From Nocardioides sp. TRM66260-LWL (GTDB lineage: Bacteria; Actinomycetota; Actinomycetes; Propionibacteriales; Nocardioidaceae), in the NCBI RefSeq assembly GCF_020075545.1, contig NZ_JAIQZK010000001.1, forward strand, positions 186,001 to 250,000: a DNA stretch of 64,000 bases, written 5' to 3'. A program made the translations under genes and the position numbers. The notes beneath the pieces were generated by a model, which was not told where the DNA came from, searched no databases, and worked only from the letters and a program-made list of their open reading frames with translations. Shown here in pieces: positions 1-10,358 of this stretch. Position 1 is the stretch's first letter; each line of letters opens with the position of its first letter.

Positions 1-222
1 CGGCTCGCGGTCCGCGATCCCGAGCCCGACGGGCCGGACGACGGCCCGCTCGAGCTCGACGTCGTCGTGCGCCACGGGGTGCCCGCCGTCCGTCCCGACG
101 ACGTGCTGCGCGGGCTCGCCGGGATCGCCGGGCTGGACGTCGGACCGGCGCCGCTGATGACCCGCCTCGCGCAGGGTCCGCTGCGCGCCGACGGCGTCGT
201 CGATGACCCGTTGCAGGAGTGA
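1..222 (+). CDS. C-terminal end of a TIGR03936/DUF2344-type protein (partial)
   Basis: An open frame runs from base 1 to a TGA at 220-222 and gives about 73 residues. The tail contains RHGVPAVRPDDVLRGLAG and VTRL-like TRLAQGPL, which resembles the C-terminus of the DUF2344 (TIGR03936, radical-SAM-associated) protein that usually precedes rne in Actinomycetota. The 5' part lies outside the window. The assignment rests on this short tail plus the position before rne, so it is moderate. The function of the family is not established. Confidence 0.6.
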   Translation, partial: RLAVRDPEPDGPDDGPLELDVVVRHGVPAVRPDDVLRGLAGIAGLDVGPAPLMTRLAQGPLRADGVVDDPLQE

Positions 223-530
223 TGTGCGATACTCGCCGTGATCGGCCCGCCCCCAGTTCGCAGACCGATCCGACGACGTCCTCGCCGGTGCCACCACGGG
301 CCGGCACACCGAACGCCGTCACCGGACCGCGACGCGGCCGGCGAGCCTGGTGACAGCGGGCCCGCCACGATCCGAGAGATCCTCGGGCAGGCCCTGCGAC
401 CGCGGCGGGTGCTGGCACGCGTGACGCAGTGCGGAGGGTGTCGCCGCCGACCACAGGCTTAGCGCGTCCGGCGCATCCGTCCCGGGCGCACGTGAGGGCC
501 CGGACCCCGGTCCGGGCCGAGGAGCAGTCC
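223..530 (+). other. Long intergenic region and probable 5' leader of rne
   Basis: I find no convincing gene in these roughly 300 bases. An extended -10-like element (TGC then GATACT, 225-233) near the left end would give an rne mRNA with a leader of nearly 290 nt. The leader ends in a strong hairpin next to the rne ribosome-binding site, listed separately. Short open frames here lack ribosome-binding sites and look like GC-rich shadows. Confidence 0.45.
497..524 (+). promoter_or_regulatory. Hairpin abutting the rne Shine-Dalgarno
   Basis: The arms GGCCCGGACC (497-506) and GGTCCGGGCC (509-518) are perfectly complementary. The SD GAGGAG follows directly at 519-524, six bases before the ATG at 531. 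Such a stem could limit ribosome access. RNase E autoregulates through its leader in enterobacteria; extending that here is inference. Confidence 0.5.
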
Positions 531-3500
531 ATGCCCGACGACATCCAGCCCGACGCCACCGCCGCCGAGGCCGGCGCCCCCGCCGCGAAGCGCCCCGCCA
601 AGAAGGCCGCCGCCAAGCGCACCGCCAAGAAGGCCGCGGCAGCCCCGGCCGCCGACGCGGCACCCGGAGCCGAGCCCGCCACCGAGCCCGCCACCGGCGA
701 GGCGCCCGCCGCGAAGCGCACCACCAAGAAGGCCGCTGCGAAGCGCACCACGAAGAAGGCCGCCGCCCCGACCCCGGAGGCGACCGAGCCCGCCGCGGAG
801 CCCGCGCAGGCTGCGGAGCCCGCCGCGGAGGCCGAGCCGAAGCCCGCCAAGAAGGCCGCGGCCAAGCGGACCGCCACCAAGCGCACGACCAAGAAGGCCG
901 CTGCGGCGCCCGCCGCCGACGGGGCGGCCGACGCCGGCGAGACCGCCGACGCGCCGGTCGAGGCACCGGCCCCGAAGAAGGCCGCCGCGAAGCGCGCGCC
1001 GGCGAAGAAGGCGGCTGCGAAGAAGACCGCCGCTGCCTCGAAGACGGCTGCCGACGTCGAGACCGAGACCGAGGCCGTCGCCGCGACCGGGGCCGACGCC
1101 GAGACCGGGTCCGACGACGTCGCCGCGGAGGCGGCGTCGCCGGCCGCCGCCGTCGTCTTCCAGCCCCCGGCCCGGCGCACTCGCGCCCGCAAGGCGGCCG
1201 CGCCGAAGCCGGAGCCCGTCGAGGAGCCGACCGACGAGACCGACGAGGACGCCGAGGCGGTCACCGCGGAGGCGACCGCGGACGCGACCGAGGCCGTCCA
1301 GCAGCCCGCCGAGGCGGCGCACGGCGCTGACACCGACGGCGACGAGCCCGAGGACTCCGACGACGGCGACGAGTCGGAGGACGGCGACGCCCGTCCGCGC
1401 CGCCGCCGGCGCCGCGGCGGACGCCGCCGCCGCAAGAGCGGCGGCGACCACGACGACGAGGCCACCGCGGAGGGCGAGGCCCGGTCCGCCTCCGGCGGTG
1501 ACGCCGAGGGCGCCGAGGGCTCCGAGGCGTCCGACGCCGGCGCGCCGGCCGACGGCGACGCCTCCGACGAGGCCGGCGACTCCGGCGAGGGCTCGAGCAG
1601 CTCGCGGCGGCGCCGACGCCGGCGTCGCGCCGGGGAGTCCTCCGATGACCACGGCGACGACGACGGCGACGCCCGCACCACCACCCGGGTGCGCGCCCCG
1701 CGCTCGGCGGAGGACCAGATCACCGCCGTCTCCGGCTCCACCCGGCTCGAGGCGAAGAAGCAGCGCCGCCGCGAGGGCCGCGAGGCCGGACGCCGCCGCG
1801 CGCCGATCGTCAGCGAGGCCGAGTTCCTGGCCCGCCGCGAGTCCGTCGAGCGGGTCATGGTGGTGCGCGAGCGCGAGGACCTCACCCAGATCGCCGTCCT
1901 CGAGGACAAGGTGCTCGTCGAGCACTACGTGGCCCGCGAGTCGCAGACCTCGATCATCGGCAACGTCTACCTCGGCCGGGTGCAGAACGTCCTGCCGTCG
2001 ATGGAGGCCGCCTTCATCGACATCGGCAAGGGCCGCAACGCCGTCCTGTACGCCGGCGAGGTCAACTGGCAGGCGCTGGGGCACCGCGAGGGCCAGCCCC
2101 GCAAGATCGAGTCGGTGCTCAGCTCGGGCCAGTCCGTGCTCGTCCAGGTCACCAAGGACCCCATCGGTCACAAGGGCGCGCGCCTCACCAGCCAGGTCAG
2201 CCTGGCCGGCCGGTTCCTCGTCTACGTACCCGACGGCACCACCAGCGGCATCTCCCGCAAGCTGCCCGACACCGAGCGGGCGCGCCTGAAGGCGCTGCTC
2301 AAGGAGATCGTGCCCGACACCGCGGGCGTCATCGTCCGCACCGCCGCCGAGGGCGCCTCGGAGGAGGAGCTCACCCGCGACGTCGAGCGGCTCAAGGCCC
2401 GCTGGGAGGACATCGAGAAGAAGGCCAAGGGCAGCTCCCCGCAGCTGCTCTACGGCGAGCCCGACCTCACGCTCAAGGTCGTCCGCGACCTGTTCACCGA
2501 GGACTTCGCCCGGCTCGTGATCCAGGGCGAGGACGCCTGGAGCACGGTCAGCGACTACGTCGAGCACGTCGCCCCCGACCTCGCCGAGCGGGTCGAGCGC
2601 TACCACGCCGACGAGCACGGCGGCACGGACGTCTTCGCGACCTTCCGCATCGACGAGCAGATCGCCAAGGGCCTCGACCGCAAGGTCTGGCTCCCGTCCG
2701 GCGGCTCGCTGATCATCGACCGCACCGAGGCGATGACGGTCGTCGACGTCAACACCGGCAAGTTCACCGGCTCCGGCGGCAACCTCGAGGAGACGGTCAC
2801 CAAGAACAACCTCGAAGCCGCCGAGGAGATCGTCCGCCAGCTCCGCCTGCGCGACATCGGCGGCATCATCGTCGTCGACTTCATCGACATGGTGCTGGAG
2901 TCCAACCGCGACCTCGTGCTGCGTCGCCTGGTCGAGTGCCTCGGCCGCGACCGCACCCGTCACCAGGTCGCCGAGGTCACCTCGCTCGGCCTGGTGCAGA
3001 TGACCCGCAAGCGCATCGGCACCGGCCTGCTCGAGGCGTTCTCCGAGAACTGCTCGCACTGCCAGGGCCGCGGCGTCGTCGTGCACGACCACCCGGTCGA
3101 GAAGGGCTCGGGCGTCCTCGACGACGAGCCGCGTCGCGGCAAGCGCAGCGGCCGGGGCGGCCGTGGCGGCTCCGCGCAGCAGGGGTCCCAGGGATCCCAG
3201 CAGGGCTCTCAGCCGGCGCAGCAGCCGGCGCAGCAGCCGGCCGTGCCGTCGCCGAAGGACGTCGCCGCGAAGGCCCGCGTCGAGGAGCCCCGCACTGAGG
3301 AGGCCCCCGCGCCCGTCGTCGAGCAGCCGACCGTCGAGCCGGTGCTGTCGGACGTCGCGGAGCCGGTCGTCGAGCCCGTCGTCGAGCCCGTCGTGGAGCA
3401 GGCCGCGCCCGCCGAGCAGGCCGCTCCGGCCGGCGGCACCCGCGTCGTCACGCGCACCCGCCGGTCCGCCGCGACGCGGCCGGCCGGACGCCCCGCCGAG

Positions 3501-3761
3501 GGCGCGGTCGCCGTCGTCGTCACGCCGACGCGCGCCGCGCAGCCGGACGACGCCGCCGCGGCGGTGCCCGAGGCCCCCGCGCCGACGGTCGTCACCCGCA
3601 CCCGCTCGTCCCGCCGGGTCGTCACCCCGACGGCCTCCGCCCCGGCGGACGCGGGGGCCGACACGTCGTCCGAGGCGAGCCCGGAGGGCGCCGAGCCCGC
3701 CGGCGCGACGGACGGCGTGGAGCACGTGCCGGTCAAGAAGCGCAGCCCGCGCAAGCGCTGA
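531..3761 (+). CDS. rne: Ribonuclease E/G family endoribonuclease
   Basis: 1076 residues. This single-strand-specific endoribonuclease acts in mRNA decay and rRNA/tRNA processing. The catalytic core spans roughly residues 440-870: an S1-like RNA-binding segment near 477 ([19 protein letters not shown]), the DNase-I-like active site with metal-binding Asp in [11 protein letters not shown] (~738) and VVDFIDM (~781), and the zinc-link CSHCQGRG (~841). About 400 residues of low complexity precede the core: Lys/Ala repeats of KKAAAKR type, acidic stretches and Arg-rich blocks. A Val/Pro/Glu-rich tail follows. Long disordered arms around a central core are typical of actinobacterial RNase E. I chose ATG 531 because GAGGAG lies six bases upstream; the open frame extends further 5' without coding character. 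rplU-rpmA-obgE follow, as usual. Confidence 0.95.
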   Translation: MPDDIQPDATAAEAGAPAAKRPAKKAAAKRTAKKAAAAPAADAAPGAEPATEPATGEAPAAKRTTKKAAAKRTTKKAAAPTPEATEPAAEPAQAAEPAAEAEPKPAKKAAAKRTATKRTTKKAAAAPAADGAADAGETADAPVEAPAPKKAAAKRAPAKKAAAKKTAAASKTAADVETETEAVAATGADAETGSDDVAAEAASPAAAVVFQPPARRTRARKAAAPKPEPVEEPTDETDEDAEAVTAEATADATEAVQQPAEAAHGADTDGDEPEDSDDGDESEDGDARPRRRRRRGGRRRRKSGGDHDDEATAEGEARSASGGDAEGAEGSEASDAGAPADGDASDEAGDSGEGSSSSRRRRRRRRAGESSDDHGDDDGDARTTTRVRAPRSAEDQITAVSGSTRLEAKKQRRREGREAGRRRAPIVSEAEFLARRESVERVMVVREREDLTQIAVLEDKVLVEHYVARESQTSIIGNVYLGRVQNVLPSMEAAFIDIGKGRNAVLYAGEVNWQALGHREGQPRKIESVLSSGQSVLVQVTKDPIGHKGARLTSQVSLAGRFLVYVPDGTTSGISRKLPDTERARLKALLKEIVPDTAGVIVRTAAEGASEEELTRDVERLKARWEDIEKKAKGSSPQLLYGEPDLTLKVVRDLFTEDFARLVIQGEDAWSTVSDYVEHVAPDLAERVERYHADEHGGTDVFATFRIDEQIAKGLDRKVWLPSGGSLIIDRTEAMTVVDVNTGKFTGSGGNLEETVTKNNLEAAEEIVRQLRLRDIGGIIVVDFIDMVLESNRDLVLRRLVECLGRDRTRHQVAEVTSLGLVQMTRKRIGTGLLEAFSENCSHCQGRGVVVHDHPVEKGSGVLDDEPRRGKRSGRGGRGGSAQQGSQGSQQGSQPAQQPAQQPAVPSPKDVAAKARVEEPRTEEAPAPVVEQPTVEPVLSDVAEPVVEPVVEPVVEQAAPAEQAAPAGGTRVVTRTRRSAATRPAGRPAEGAVAVVVTPTRAAQPDDAAAAVPEAPAPTVVTRTRSSRRVVTPTASAPADAGADTSSEASPEGAEPAGATDGVEHVPVKKRSPRKR

Positions 3762-3781
3762 CGCCGACGGTCGCGGGTCGC

Positions 3782-3807
3782 GCCCCGCGGTTTTGCCACC
3801 GCGGGGC
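3782..3807 (+). terminator. Inverted repeat after rne
   Basis: GCCCCGCGG (3782-3790) pairs with CCGCGGGGC (3799-3807) around an 8-base loop, 20 bases after the rne stop. There is no T-run, as is common for actinobacterial terminators. It overlaps the proposed rplU -35, so one of the two readings may be wrong. Confidence 0.45.
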
Positions 3808-3822
3808 CGCCGCCCGTAGCAT
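3793..3822 (+). promoter_or_regulatory. Candidate sigma-A promoter for rplU-rpmA
   Basis: TTGCCA (3793-3798), an 18-base spacer and TAGCAT (3817-3822) fit a housekeeping promoter. It would give a leader of about 105 nt before the rplU GTG. The leader holds a small stem, GCACGC (3834-3839) with GCGTGC (3844-3849), that could serve ribosomal-protein feedback. Confidence 0.45.
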
Positions 3823-3934
3823 GGACCCTCGTTGCACGCTCCGGCGTGCCCGTCTGTGCGGCGCCGCTCCGGCGTTGCGCCCCAGACCCCGATCCCAAGC
3901 TCGAACAGGCTCGAAGAACCCGAAGGAGACCGCG

Positions 3935-4237
3935 GTGTACGCGATCGTGCGCGCTGGCGCCAAGCAGCAGAAGGTTGCCGTGGGCGACGTCATCGAGATC
4001 GACAAGGTCTCCACCCCGGTCGGCGAGACGCTCACCCTGCCGGTCGTGCTGGCCGTCGACGGCGAGACCGTCACCTCCGGTGGCCTCGACAAGGCCGCGG
4101 TCACCGTCGAGGTCGTCGGCGCCACCAAGGGCCCGAAGATCATCATCCAGAAGTACAAGAACAAGACCGGCTACAAGAAGCGCCAGGGTCACCGCCAGAA
4201 GTACACCCAGGTCAAGGTCACCGACATCTCGCTCTGA
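3935..4237 (+). CDS. rplU: 50S ribosomal protein L21
   Basis: 100 residues, the normal length for bL21. It begins [18 protein letters not shown] and ends [11 protein letters not shown], the conserved ends of the family. GTG 3935 is preceded by GAAGGAGA with correct spacing and gives the canonical N-terminus; an upstream in-frame ATG would add an unrelated basic extension. The product is a large-subunit protein that binds 23S rRNA. rpmA follows after 56 bases, as in most bacteria, so the two are probably co-transcribed. Confidence 0.97.
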   Translation: MYAIVRAGAKQQKVAVGDVIEIDKVSTPVGETLTLPVVLAVDGETVTSGGLDKAAVTVEVVGATKGPKIIIQKYKNKTGYKKRQGHRQKYTQVKVTDISL

Positions 4238-4293
4238 GCCCGCCGGCTCGTCCACCCGGCCTCCCGGCCGTCCTCGCACACGAAGGATCTGAC

Positions 4294-4548
4294 ATGGCAC
4301 ACAAGAAGGGCGCCGCGTCCACCAAGAACGGCCGCGACTCCAACGCCCAGCGCCTCGGCGTCAAGCGCTACGGCGGCCAGCTCGTCAACGCCGGCGAGAT
4401 CATCGTCCGCCAGCGGGGCACCCACTTCCACCCGGGCGCCGGCGTCGGCCGCGGTGGCGACGACACGCTGTTCGCGCTGCAGGCCGGTGCGGTCCAGTTC
4501 GGCACCCGTCGGGGCCGCCGGGTCGTCAACATCGTCCCGGGCGAGTGA
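4294..4548 (+). CDS. rpmA: 50S ribosomal protein L27
   Basis: 84 residues, standard for bL27. The N-terminus [20 protein letters not shown] carries the basic tail that reaches the peptidyl-transferase centre, and it has no cleavable N-terminal extension of the Firmicutes type. The conserved [13 protein letters not shown] follows. AAGGA lies upstream of ATG 4294. It sits between rplU and obgE in the usual order. Confidence 0.97.
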   Translation: MAHKKGAASTKNGRDSNAQRLGVKRYGGQLVNAGEIIVRQRGTHFHPGAGVGRGGDDTLFALQAGAVQFGTRRGRRVVNIVPGE

Positions 4549-4591
4549 TCTGACGCTCGCACGCAGGCCCTCCGGGGCCACACTCCACGAC

Positions 4592-4654
4592 AGGGCGTCC
4601 CGTCTCGGGGCGCCCTTCGTGCGTTCACCGGCTCCGTCCGCCTGAGACGGAGCC
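4592..4654 (+). terminator. Two stem-loops between rpmA and obgE
   Basis: Stem 1 pairs AGGGCGTCCC (4592-4601) with GGGGCGCCCT (4607-4616), with one G-U. Stem 2 pairs GGCTCCGTC (4630-4638) with GACGGAGCC (4646-4654). Neither has a strong T-run. They may partly terminate the rplU-rpmA transcript or be mRNA processing sites before obgE. Confidence 0.45.
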
Positions 4655-4691
4655 CCGCAGTCCACCGCCACGCAGACCCCGAAGGATCACC

Positions 4692-6242
4692 ATGGCCGTC
4701 CCCACGTTCGTCGACCAGGTCACGCTGCACGTCAGCGCCGGCCGCGGCGGCAACGGCGTCGCCTCGGTGCACCGGGAGAAGTTCAAGCCGCTCGGCGGTC
4801 CCGATGGCGGCAACGGAGGTCCCGGCGGGTCGGTGATCCTGCGGGTCGACCCCGACGTCACGACCCTCCTCGACTACCACCACTCCTCGCGACGCCGGGC
4901 CGAGCACGGCGGGCACGGCGCCGGCGCGATGCGCAACGGCGGCCACGGCGCCGACCTGGTGCTGCCGGTGCCCGACGGCACCCTGGTGCGCACCCGGGAC
5001 GGCGAGGTGCTGGCCGACCTCGTCGGCCCCGGCACCGAGATCGTCATCGCCCAGGGCGGCCGCGGCGGCCTCGGCAACGCCGCGCTGGCCTCCGCCAAGC
5101 GCAAGGCGCCCGGCTTCGCGCTGCTCGGCGAGCCCGGCGAGGAGCTCGAGATCGTCCTCGAGCTCAAGGTCGTCGCCGACGTCGGCCTGGTCGGCTACCC
5201 CAGCGCCGGCAAGTCGAGCCTGATCGCCTCGATGTCGCGGGCCCGGCCCAAGATCGCCGACTACCCGTTCACGACCCTGGTGCCGAACCTCGGCGTCGTC
5301 ACCGCCGGCGACACCGTCTTCACGGTCGCCGACGTGCCCGGGCTGATCGAGGGCGCGAGCGAGGGCCGCGGCCTCGGCCACGACTTCCTGCGCCACATCG
5401 AGCGGTGCGCGGCCCTCGTGCACGTCATCGACACCGCCACGATCGAGCCCGGCCGCAACCCGCTCGACGACCTCGACGTGATCGAGAACGAGCTGAGCCG
5501 CTACGGCGGCCTGGACGACCGGCCCCGCCTCGTCGCGCTCAACAAGGTCGACGTGCCCGACGGCGCCGGCATCGCCGAGATCGTCCTCGACGACCTGCGC
5601 GCACGCGGGCTGCGGGTCTTCACCGTCTCCGCGGCCTCGGGCGCGGGCATCCGCGAGCTCACCTTCGCGATGGCCGAGATCGTCACCGCGGCCCGCGCCG
5701 CGCGGCCGGTCGTCGAGGCCACCCGCATCGTGCTGCGACCCCGCTCGGCCGATGGTGGCGACGACTTCACCGTGGCCCGTGACGGCGAGGGCTGGCGCGT
5801 GCGCGGCGAGAAGCCCGAGCGCTGGATCCGCCAGACCGACTTCAGCAACGACGAGGCCGTGGGCTTCCTCGCCGACCGGCTCAACCGGCTCGGCGTCGAG
5901 AAGCGGCTGGTCGAGGCCGGCGCCGTCGAGGGCGACGCCGTGCTCATCGGCCACCCCGACAACGCCGTGGTCTTCGACTTCCGGCCCAGCGTCGACGCCG
6001 GCGTCGAGATGCTCGGACGCCGCGGCGAGGACCAGCGCTTCGAGGAGTCGCGGCCCGCGGCCCACCGCCGTCGCGCGATCGACGAGGCCATGGACGACCG
6101 CGCCGAGAACGAGACCCGCGCCGACGTCGCGCGGCGCCTCGACCGGCCCGACGTCTACGGCCCCACCTCCTACGAGATCGGCTCGGCCGAGGACCCCGAC
6201 TGGGCCGAGGACGACCCCGACGCCGGAGCCCGCCCCTCGTGA
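4692..6242 (+). CDS. obgE: GTPase Obg (ribosome assembly and stress GTPase)
   Basis: 516 residues. The Gly-rich Obg fold covers about 1-158 (for example [20 protein letters not shown]). The G domain follows, with the P-loop GYPSAGKSS near 167, switch [18 protein letters not shown] and a VSAASG G5-like loop. The C-terminal OCT domain covers about 345-430, and an acidic tail ends the protein. This three-domain layout with an extended C-terminus is normal in Actinomycetota. Obg acts in late 50S assembly and in growth and stress control. ATG 4692 has GAAGGA upstream. The stop overlaps the proB GTG by four bases, which implies translational coupling. Confidence 0.96.
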   Translation: MAVPTFVDQVTLHVSAGRGGNGVASVHREKFKPLGGPDGGNGGPGGSVILRVDPDVTTLLDYHHSSRRRAEHGGHGAGAMRNGGHGADLVLPVPDGTLVRTRDGEVLADLVGPGTEIVIAQGGRGGLGNAALASAKRKAPGFALLGEPGEELEIVLELKVVADVGLVGYPSAGKSSLIASMSRARPKIADYPFTTLVPNLGVVTAGDTVFTVADVPGLIEGASEGRGLGHDFLRHIERCAALVHVIDTATIEPGRNPLDDLDVIENELSRYGGLDDRPRLVALNKVDVPDGAGIAEIVLDDLRARGLRVFTVSAASGAGIRELTFAMAEIVTAARAARPVVEATRIVLRPRSADGGDDFTVARDGEGWRVRGEKPERWIRQTDFSNDEAVGFLADRLNRLGVEKRLVEAGAVEGDAVLIGHPDNAVVFDFRPSVDAGVEMLGRRGEDQRFEESRPAAHRRRAIDEAMDDRAENETRADVARRLDRPDVYGPTSYEIGSAEDPDWAEDDPDAGARPS

Positions 6243-7369
6243 GCGGGCGGGCCGACGCGCTCCGCGCCCCCGTGCTCGAGGCCCGCCGGGTCGTCGTCAA
6301 GGTGGGCTCCTCGTCCCTGACGACGGCCGCCGGCGGGCTCGACCCGGCGCGGCTGCGGGCGCTGGTCGACGTGCTCGCGGGCGTGCGGGAGCGCGGCGCG
6401 GAGGTGGTGCTGGTGTCCTCCGGCGCGATCGCCGCGGGTCTCGCGCCGCTCGGCCTGGCCAAGCGGCCCAAGGCGCTGCCGGCTCAGCAGGCGGCCGCCT
6501 CGGTGGGGCAGGGCCTGCTCGTCCACCGCTACACCGAGGAGCTGCGCCGCCACGGGCTGATCGCGGGTCAGGTGCTCCTGACCGTCGACGACGTCACCCG
6601 GCGCGCCCACTACCGCAACGCCGCCCAGACCTTCGCCCAGCTGCTCGATCTCGGCGTGCTGCCGATCGTCAACGAGAACGACACCGTGGCCACCTCGGAG
6701 ATCCGGTTCGGCGACAACGACCGGCTCGCCGCGCTCGTGGCCCACCTCGTGCAGGCCGACCTGCTCGTGCTGCTCTCCGACGTCGACGGCCTCTACGACG
6801 GTCCGCCGAGCCGGCCGGGCGCTCGGCTGATCGCCGACGTGCGCGGCGCGGACGACCTCGCCGAGGTGGCCATCGGCTCGGTCGGCGCCGCCGGCGTCGG
6901 CACCGGCGGCATGGTCACCAAGGTCGACGCCGCGCGCATCGCCACCGGCGCCGGCATCCCCGTCGTGCTCACCGACGCCACCCGGGCCGCCGCGGCCCTG
7001 GCCGGCGAGCCCGTCGGCACGCTGTTCCACGCCACCGGACGCCGTCGATCCACGCGGCTGCTGTGGCTCGCGCACGCCACCGAGCCGAAGGGCGCGCTGG
7101 TGCTCGACGCCGGCGCCGTCCGCGCGGTCGTCGAGCGGCGTGCCTCGCTGCTGGCCGCCGGCATCACCGGCGTCGACGGCGAGTTCGAGGCCGGCGAGCC
7201 CGTCGACCTGGTCGGCCCCGACGGCGCGGCGGTCGCGCGCGGGCTGGTCAACTTCGACGCCGCCGAGCTGCCGAGCCTGCTGGGCCGCTCGACCTCGGAG
7301 CTCAAGGCCGAGCTCGGCGCGTCCTACGAGCGCGAGGTCGTGCACCGCGACTCCCTCGTCGTGCTCTGA
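6239..7369 (+). CDS. proB: Glutamate 5-kinase
   Basis: 376 residues. It phosphorylates glutamate in the first step of proline synthesis. The amino-acid-kinase domain (about 1-265) shows [36 protein letters not shown] and [16 protein letters not shown] domain follows at about 280-365. GTG 6239 overlaps the obgE stop (GTGA). In related genomes proA and nadD often follow; here the next gene is an unrelated secreted protein, so proA must lie elsewhere. Confidence 0.96.
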   Translation: MSGRADALRAPVLEARRVVVKVGSSSLTTAAGGLDPARLRALVDVLAGVRERGAEVVLVSSGAIAAGLAPLGLAKRPKALPAQQAAASVGQGLLVHRYTEELRRHGLIAGQVLLTVDDVTRRAHYRNAAQTFAQLLDLGVLPIVNENDTVATSEIRFGDNDRLAALVAHLVQADLLVLLSDVDGLYDGPPSRPGARLIADVRGADDLAEVAIGSVGAAGVGTGGMVTKVDAARIATGAGIPVVLTDATRAAAALAGEPVGTLFHATGRRRSTRLLWLAHATEPKGALVLDAGAVRAVVERRASLLAAGITGVDGEFEAGEPVDLVGPDGAAVARGLVNFDAAELPSLLGRSTSELKAELGASYEREVVHRDSLVVL

Positions 7370-7388
7370 GCCCCTCGGAGGCCGTCCG

Positions 7389-7394
7389 TACCCT
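7389..7394 (+). promoter_or_regulatory. -10 hexamer TACCCT for a leaderless transcript
   Basis: TACCCT ends six bases before the ATG at 7401, and no SD is present. This matches the TANNNT-N6-8-start arrangement seen at several genes in the window and implies transcription starting at or next to the start codon. Confidence 0.5.
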
Positions 7395-7400
7395 GGGCGC

Positions 7401-8012
7401 ATGACCCGCTCCCGTCGGACGCCCGTGCGCGCCCTCCCCGGCCTCCTCGCCGTCCTCGCCCTCGTGGCCTCCTCGCTGACGGCGCTCACCGGGCTGACGG
7501 CGCTCACCACCGCGGCCGCCCAGGCCGCCACCCGCACCGTGCGCACCACGTACTCGTGCGCGTCGGACTTCGGCACGCAGCGGACGGCGGTGCGGATCAG
7601 CGCCGACTTCCCGAGCAGCGTGCGGCGCGGCTCGACCGTGGCCGCGCGTCGCGTGGGCTTCGCGGTGACCGTCCCGAAGGAGTACGTCGGCTACCTGCGG
7701 CAGTTCGGCGTGCGCTCGGTCTCCGGGGTCGGCAGCCGCTCCGCCTACCGGGTCGGCTCGACCCGGCACGCGCTCACCGGCGTCCGGCTGCCGCGCACGA
7801 AGGTGCCGTCCCGCGGCGCCCTGGTGCTGCGTGGGGGCGGCACCGCCGCCTCGTTCCGGGCGCCGGCCCCCGGCCGGTACGCCGTGCAGGTGCCCGCGAG
7901 CTTCCGGGCGCGGTTGACCGTCTACACCGACAGCGGCTCCAACAGCCTCGACCTGCGGTGCTCGCTGGTCCGCGGCGCGCCCTCGCGGATCGGCACGCTG
8001 ACCGTCCGCTGA
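7401..8012 (+). CDS. Secreted protein of unknown function
   Basis: 203 residues. A basic start and a hydrophobic stretch (residues 10-41) ending in AAAQAA look like a Sec signal peptide. The mature part has two Cys, in TTYSCASDF near the new N-terminus and LDLRCSLV near the C-terminus, which could form a disulfide across a beta-rich domain (many Thr, Val, Ser and Gly). I do not recognise the family. ATG 7401 is chosen because it starts the signal peptide and sits behind a TACCCT -10. It lies between proB and the desulfurase gene, both of which have separate functions. Confidence 0.75.
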   Translation: MTRSRRTPVRALPGLLAVLALVASSLTALTGLTALTTAAAQAATRTVRTTYSCASDFGTQRTAVRISADFPSSVRRGSTVAARRVGFAVTVPKEYVGYLRQFGVRSVSGVGSRSAYRVGSTRHALTGVRLPRTKVPSRGALVLRGGGTAASFRAPAPGRYAVQVPASFRARLTVYTDSGSNSLDLRCSLVRGAPSRIGTLTVR

Positions 8013-8032
8013 GCCGGCGGCGGCCGCCCCGT

Positions 8033-8038
8033 AGGCTG
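8033..8038 (+). promoter_or_regulatory. -10 hexamer TAGGCT upstream of the cysteine desulfurase
   Basis: TAGGCT lies eight bases before ATG 8047 with no SD between. It is a probable leaderless or near-leaderless promoter for the desulfurase-mnmA-MetE-like operon. Confidence 0.45.
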
Positions 8039-8046
8039 GGGCGGTC

Positions 8047-9222
8047 ATGTCCACGGCCGTCTACCTCGATCACGCCGCCACCACGCCCATGGTGCCCGCG
8101 GCCGTCGAGGCGATGACCGCCGAGCTGGTCGCCGTCGGCAACCCGAGCTCGCTGCACGCGTCGGGACGTCGCGCCCGTCGCATCGTCGAGGAGGGTCGCG
8201 AGCGGATCGCCGCCGCGCTGCGCTGCCGTCCCGGCGACGTCGTGCTGACCTCGGGCGGCACCGAGGCCGACAACCTGGCCGTCAAGGGCATCGCGTGGGC
8301 GCGGCGGGCCGCCGATCCTGCACGACGGCTCGTGCTGACCTCCGCCGTCGAGCACCACGCCGTGCTCGACCCCGTGCTGTGGCTGGAGTCCGCGGGCCAC
8401 GCGGAGGCCGGGCTGCTGCCCGTCGACGCCGACGGCCGGCTCGACCTCGACGCCCTCGACGCCGTGCTGGCCGCCCGGGCCGCCGAGGTCGCGGTGCTGT
8501 CGGTCATGTGGGCCAACAACGAGACCGGCGCGGTGCAGCCGCTGGCCGAGGTCGTCGCCCGGGCCGCCGCCCACGGCATCCCGGTGCACGCCGACGCCGT
8601 CCAGGCGCTCGGCGCCCTGCCCCTCGACGTCGGCGCCAGCGGCGTCGACGCCCTCACCGTCTCCGCGCACAAGGTGGGCGGCCCGGTCGGCATCGGCGCG
8701 CTCGTCGTGCGCCGCGAGATCGACGTGGTGCCGATCGTGCACGGGGGAGGCCAGGAGCGTGACATCCGCTCCGGCACCCTCGATGCGCCCGCCGTCGCCG
8801 GCTTCGCGGCGGCCGTCGAGCTCGCCGTCGACCGGCAGGACGCGCACCGGCGGCGCCTCGAGGCGCTGCGGGCCCGGCTGGTCGACGGCCTGCGCGTACG
8901 GGTGCCGGACGTCGTCGTCAACGGTCCCGACGACCCCGCCCTGCGGCTGCCCGGCGTCGTGCATGCGTCCTTCCCGGGCTGCGAGGGCGACTCGCTGCTG
9001 ATGCTCCTCGACGCGCGCGGCATCGAGTGCTCCACCGGCTCGGCCTGCTCCGCCGGGGTGCCGCAGGCCTCGCACGTGCTGCTCGCCATGGGCCGCAGCG
9101 AGGACGACGCCCGCTCGTCGCTGCGGTTCTCCCTCGGCCACCCGTCCACCGAGGCCGACGTCGAGGCCGTGCTCGAGGCGATCGGGCCCTGCGTCGAGCG
9201 CGCCCGCGCGGCGCGGGTCTGA
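8047..9222 (+). CDS. Cysteine desulfurase (IscS/NifS class)
   Basis: 391 residues. This PLP enzyme removes sulfur from cysteine as a protein persulfide. Seen: [10 protein letters not shown] at the N-terminus, [14 protein letters not shown], the Schiff-base Lys in [10 protein letters not shown], and the persulfide Cys in [15 protein letters not shown]. The length and the long active-site loop fit the IscS/NifS group I class. Its TGA overlaps the mnmA ATG (TGATG), so it is very likely the sulfur donor for MnmA tRNA thiolation. A wider role in Fe-S assembly is possible. Confidence 0.92.
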   Translation: MSTAVYLDHAATTPMVPAAVEAMTAELVAVGNPSSLHASGRRARRIVEEGRERIAAALRCRPGDVVLTSGGTEADNLAVKGIAWARRAADPARRLVLTSAVEHHAVLDPVLWLESAGHAEAGLLPVDADGRLDLDALDAVLAARAAEVAVLSVMWANNETGAVQPLAEVVARAAAHGIPVHADAVQALGALPLDVGASGVDALTVSAHKVGGPVGIGALVVRREIDVVPIVHGGGQERDIRSGTLDAPAVAGFAAAVELAVDRQDAHRRRLEALRARLVDGLRVRVPDVVVNGPDDPALRLPGVVHASFPGCEGDSLLMLLDARGIECSTGSACSAGVPQASHVLLAMGRSEDDARSSLRFSLGHPSTEADVEAVLEAIGPCVERARAARV

Positions 9223-10358
9223 TGCGCGTCGTCGCCGCCCTCTCCGGAGGGGTCGACTCGGCCGTGGCCGCCGCGCGGGCCGTCGACGCCGGGCACGAGG
9301 TCACCGGCGTCCACCTCGCGCTCTCGCGGCAGCGGGCGCAGCACCGCGCCGGCTCGCGCGGCTGCTGCACCATCGAGGACGCCGGCGACGCCCGCCGCGC
9401 CGCCGACGTGCTCGGCATCCCGTTCTACGTCTGGGACCTCTCCGAGCGGTTCCACGACGACGTCGTCGAGGACTTCCTCGACGAGTACGCCGCCGGCCGC
9501 ACGCCGAACCCGTGCCTGCGCTGCAACGAGCGGATCAAGTTCGCCGCCGTGCTCGAGCGGGCGCTGGCCCTGGGGTTCGACGCCGTGGCCACCGGCCACT
9601 ACGCGCGCCTCGTCGGGGGCGATGGTGGCGATGGCGGAGAGGTCGAGCTGCACCGCGCCGTCGACGCCGCCAAGGACCAGTCCTACGTGCTCGGCGTGCT
9701 CGACCAGCACCAGCTGCGGCACTCGCTCTTCCCGCTCGGCGACACCACGAAGCCGCAGGTGCGGGCCGAGGCCGAGCGTCGGGGGCTGCGGGTGGCGCGC
9801 AAGCCCGACAGCCACGACATCTGCTTCATCCCCGACGGCGACACCGCCGGCTGGCTGCGCGAGCGGCTCGGCGATCGCGCGCCCGACGTCCCCGGCCCGA
9901 TCCTCGACGACGCGACCGGCGAGCAGGTCGGCGCCCATGACGGCACGCTCGGCCTGACCATCGGCCAGCGCCGCGGCCTGCGGCTGGGGCGTCCCGCGCC
10001 GGACGGCCGACCGCGGTACGTGCTCGACATCGAGCCGGTCTCCGGCACCGTGCGGGTCGGTCCCCGGGAGGCCCTCGCCGTCGACGGTCTCGTGGCGGGT
10101 CGGGCGATCTGGGCCGGCGCCGCCCCCGACGACGGCGCGGTGCTCGACGGCGACGACCTCGTCGTCCAGCTGCGCGCCCACGGGGCGGCCCACCGCGCGC
10201 GGGCCACGGTCGACGGCCCGCTCCTGCGCGTCGACCTGCTCGAGCCGGCCAGCGGCGTCGCGCCCGGCCAGGCCGTCGTCGTCTACCGCGGCAGCCGGGT
10301 GGTCGGCTCGGCCACGATCGAGTCCACCGTGCGCGGGTCGGCGGGGGCGTCGTCGTGA
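9222..10358 (+). CDS. mnmA: tRNA-specific 2-thiouridylase
   Basis: 378 residues. It thiolates U34 of Lys/Glu/Gln tRNAs. The PP-loop ATPase motif [10 protein letters not shown] lies at the N-terminus. The catalytic Cys pair sits in [14 protein letters not shown] and [19 protein letters not shown] and the C-terminal beta-barrel region follow. ATG 9222 overlaps the desulfurase stop; the frame upstream of it is antisense-like shadow inside the desulfurase gene. Its own stop overlaps the next gene's GTG, making a tightly coupled trio. Confidence 0.96.
   Translation: MRVVAALSGGVDSAVAAARAVDAGHEVTGVHLALSRQRAQHRAGSRGCCTIEDAGDARRAADVLGIPFYVWDLSERFHDDVVEDFLDEYAAGRTPNPCLRCNERIKFAAVLERALALGFDAVATGHYARLVGGDGGDGGEVELHRAVDAAKDQSYVLGVLDQHQLRHSLFPLGDTTKPQVRAEAERRGLRVARKPDSHDICFIPDGDTAGWLRERLGDRAPDVPGPILDDATGEQVGAHDGTLGLTIGQRRGLRLGRPAPDGRPRYVLDIEPVSGTVRVGPREALAVDGLVAGRAIWAGAAPDDGAVLDGDDLVVQLRAHGAAHRARATVDGPLLRVDLLEPASGVAPGQAVVVYRGSRVVGSATIESTVRGSAGASS

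Noticed and set aside
459..3725. 1088-residue open frame antisense to rne
   Set aside because: It mirrors rne in GC-rich DNA, is made of Gly/Leu/Arg/Asp low complexity and has no family motif or start signals.
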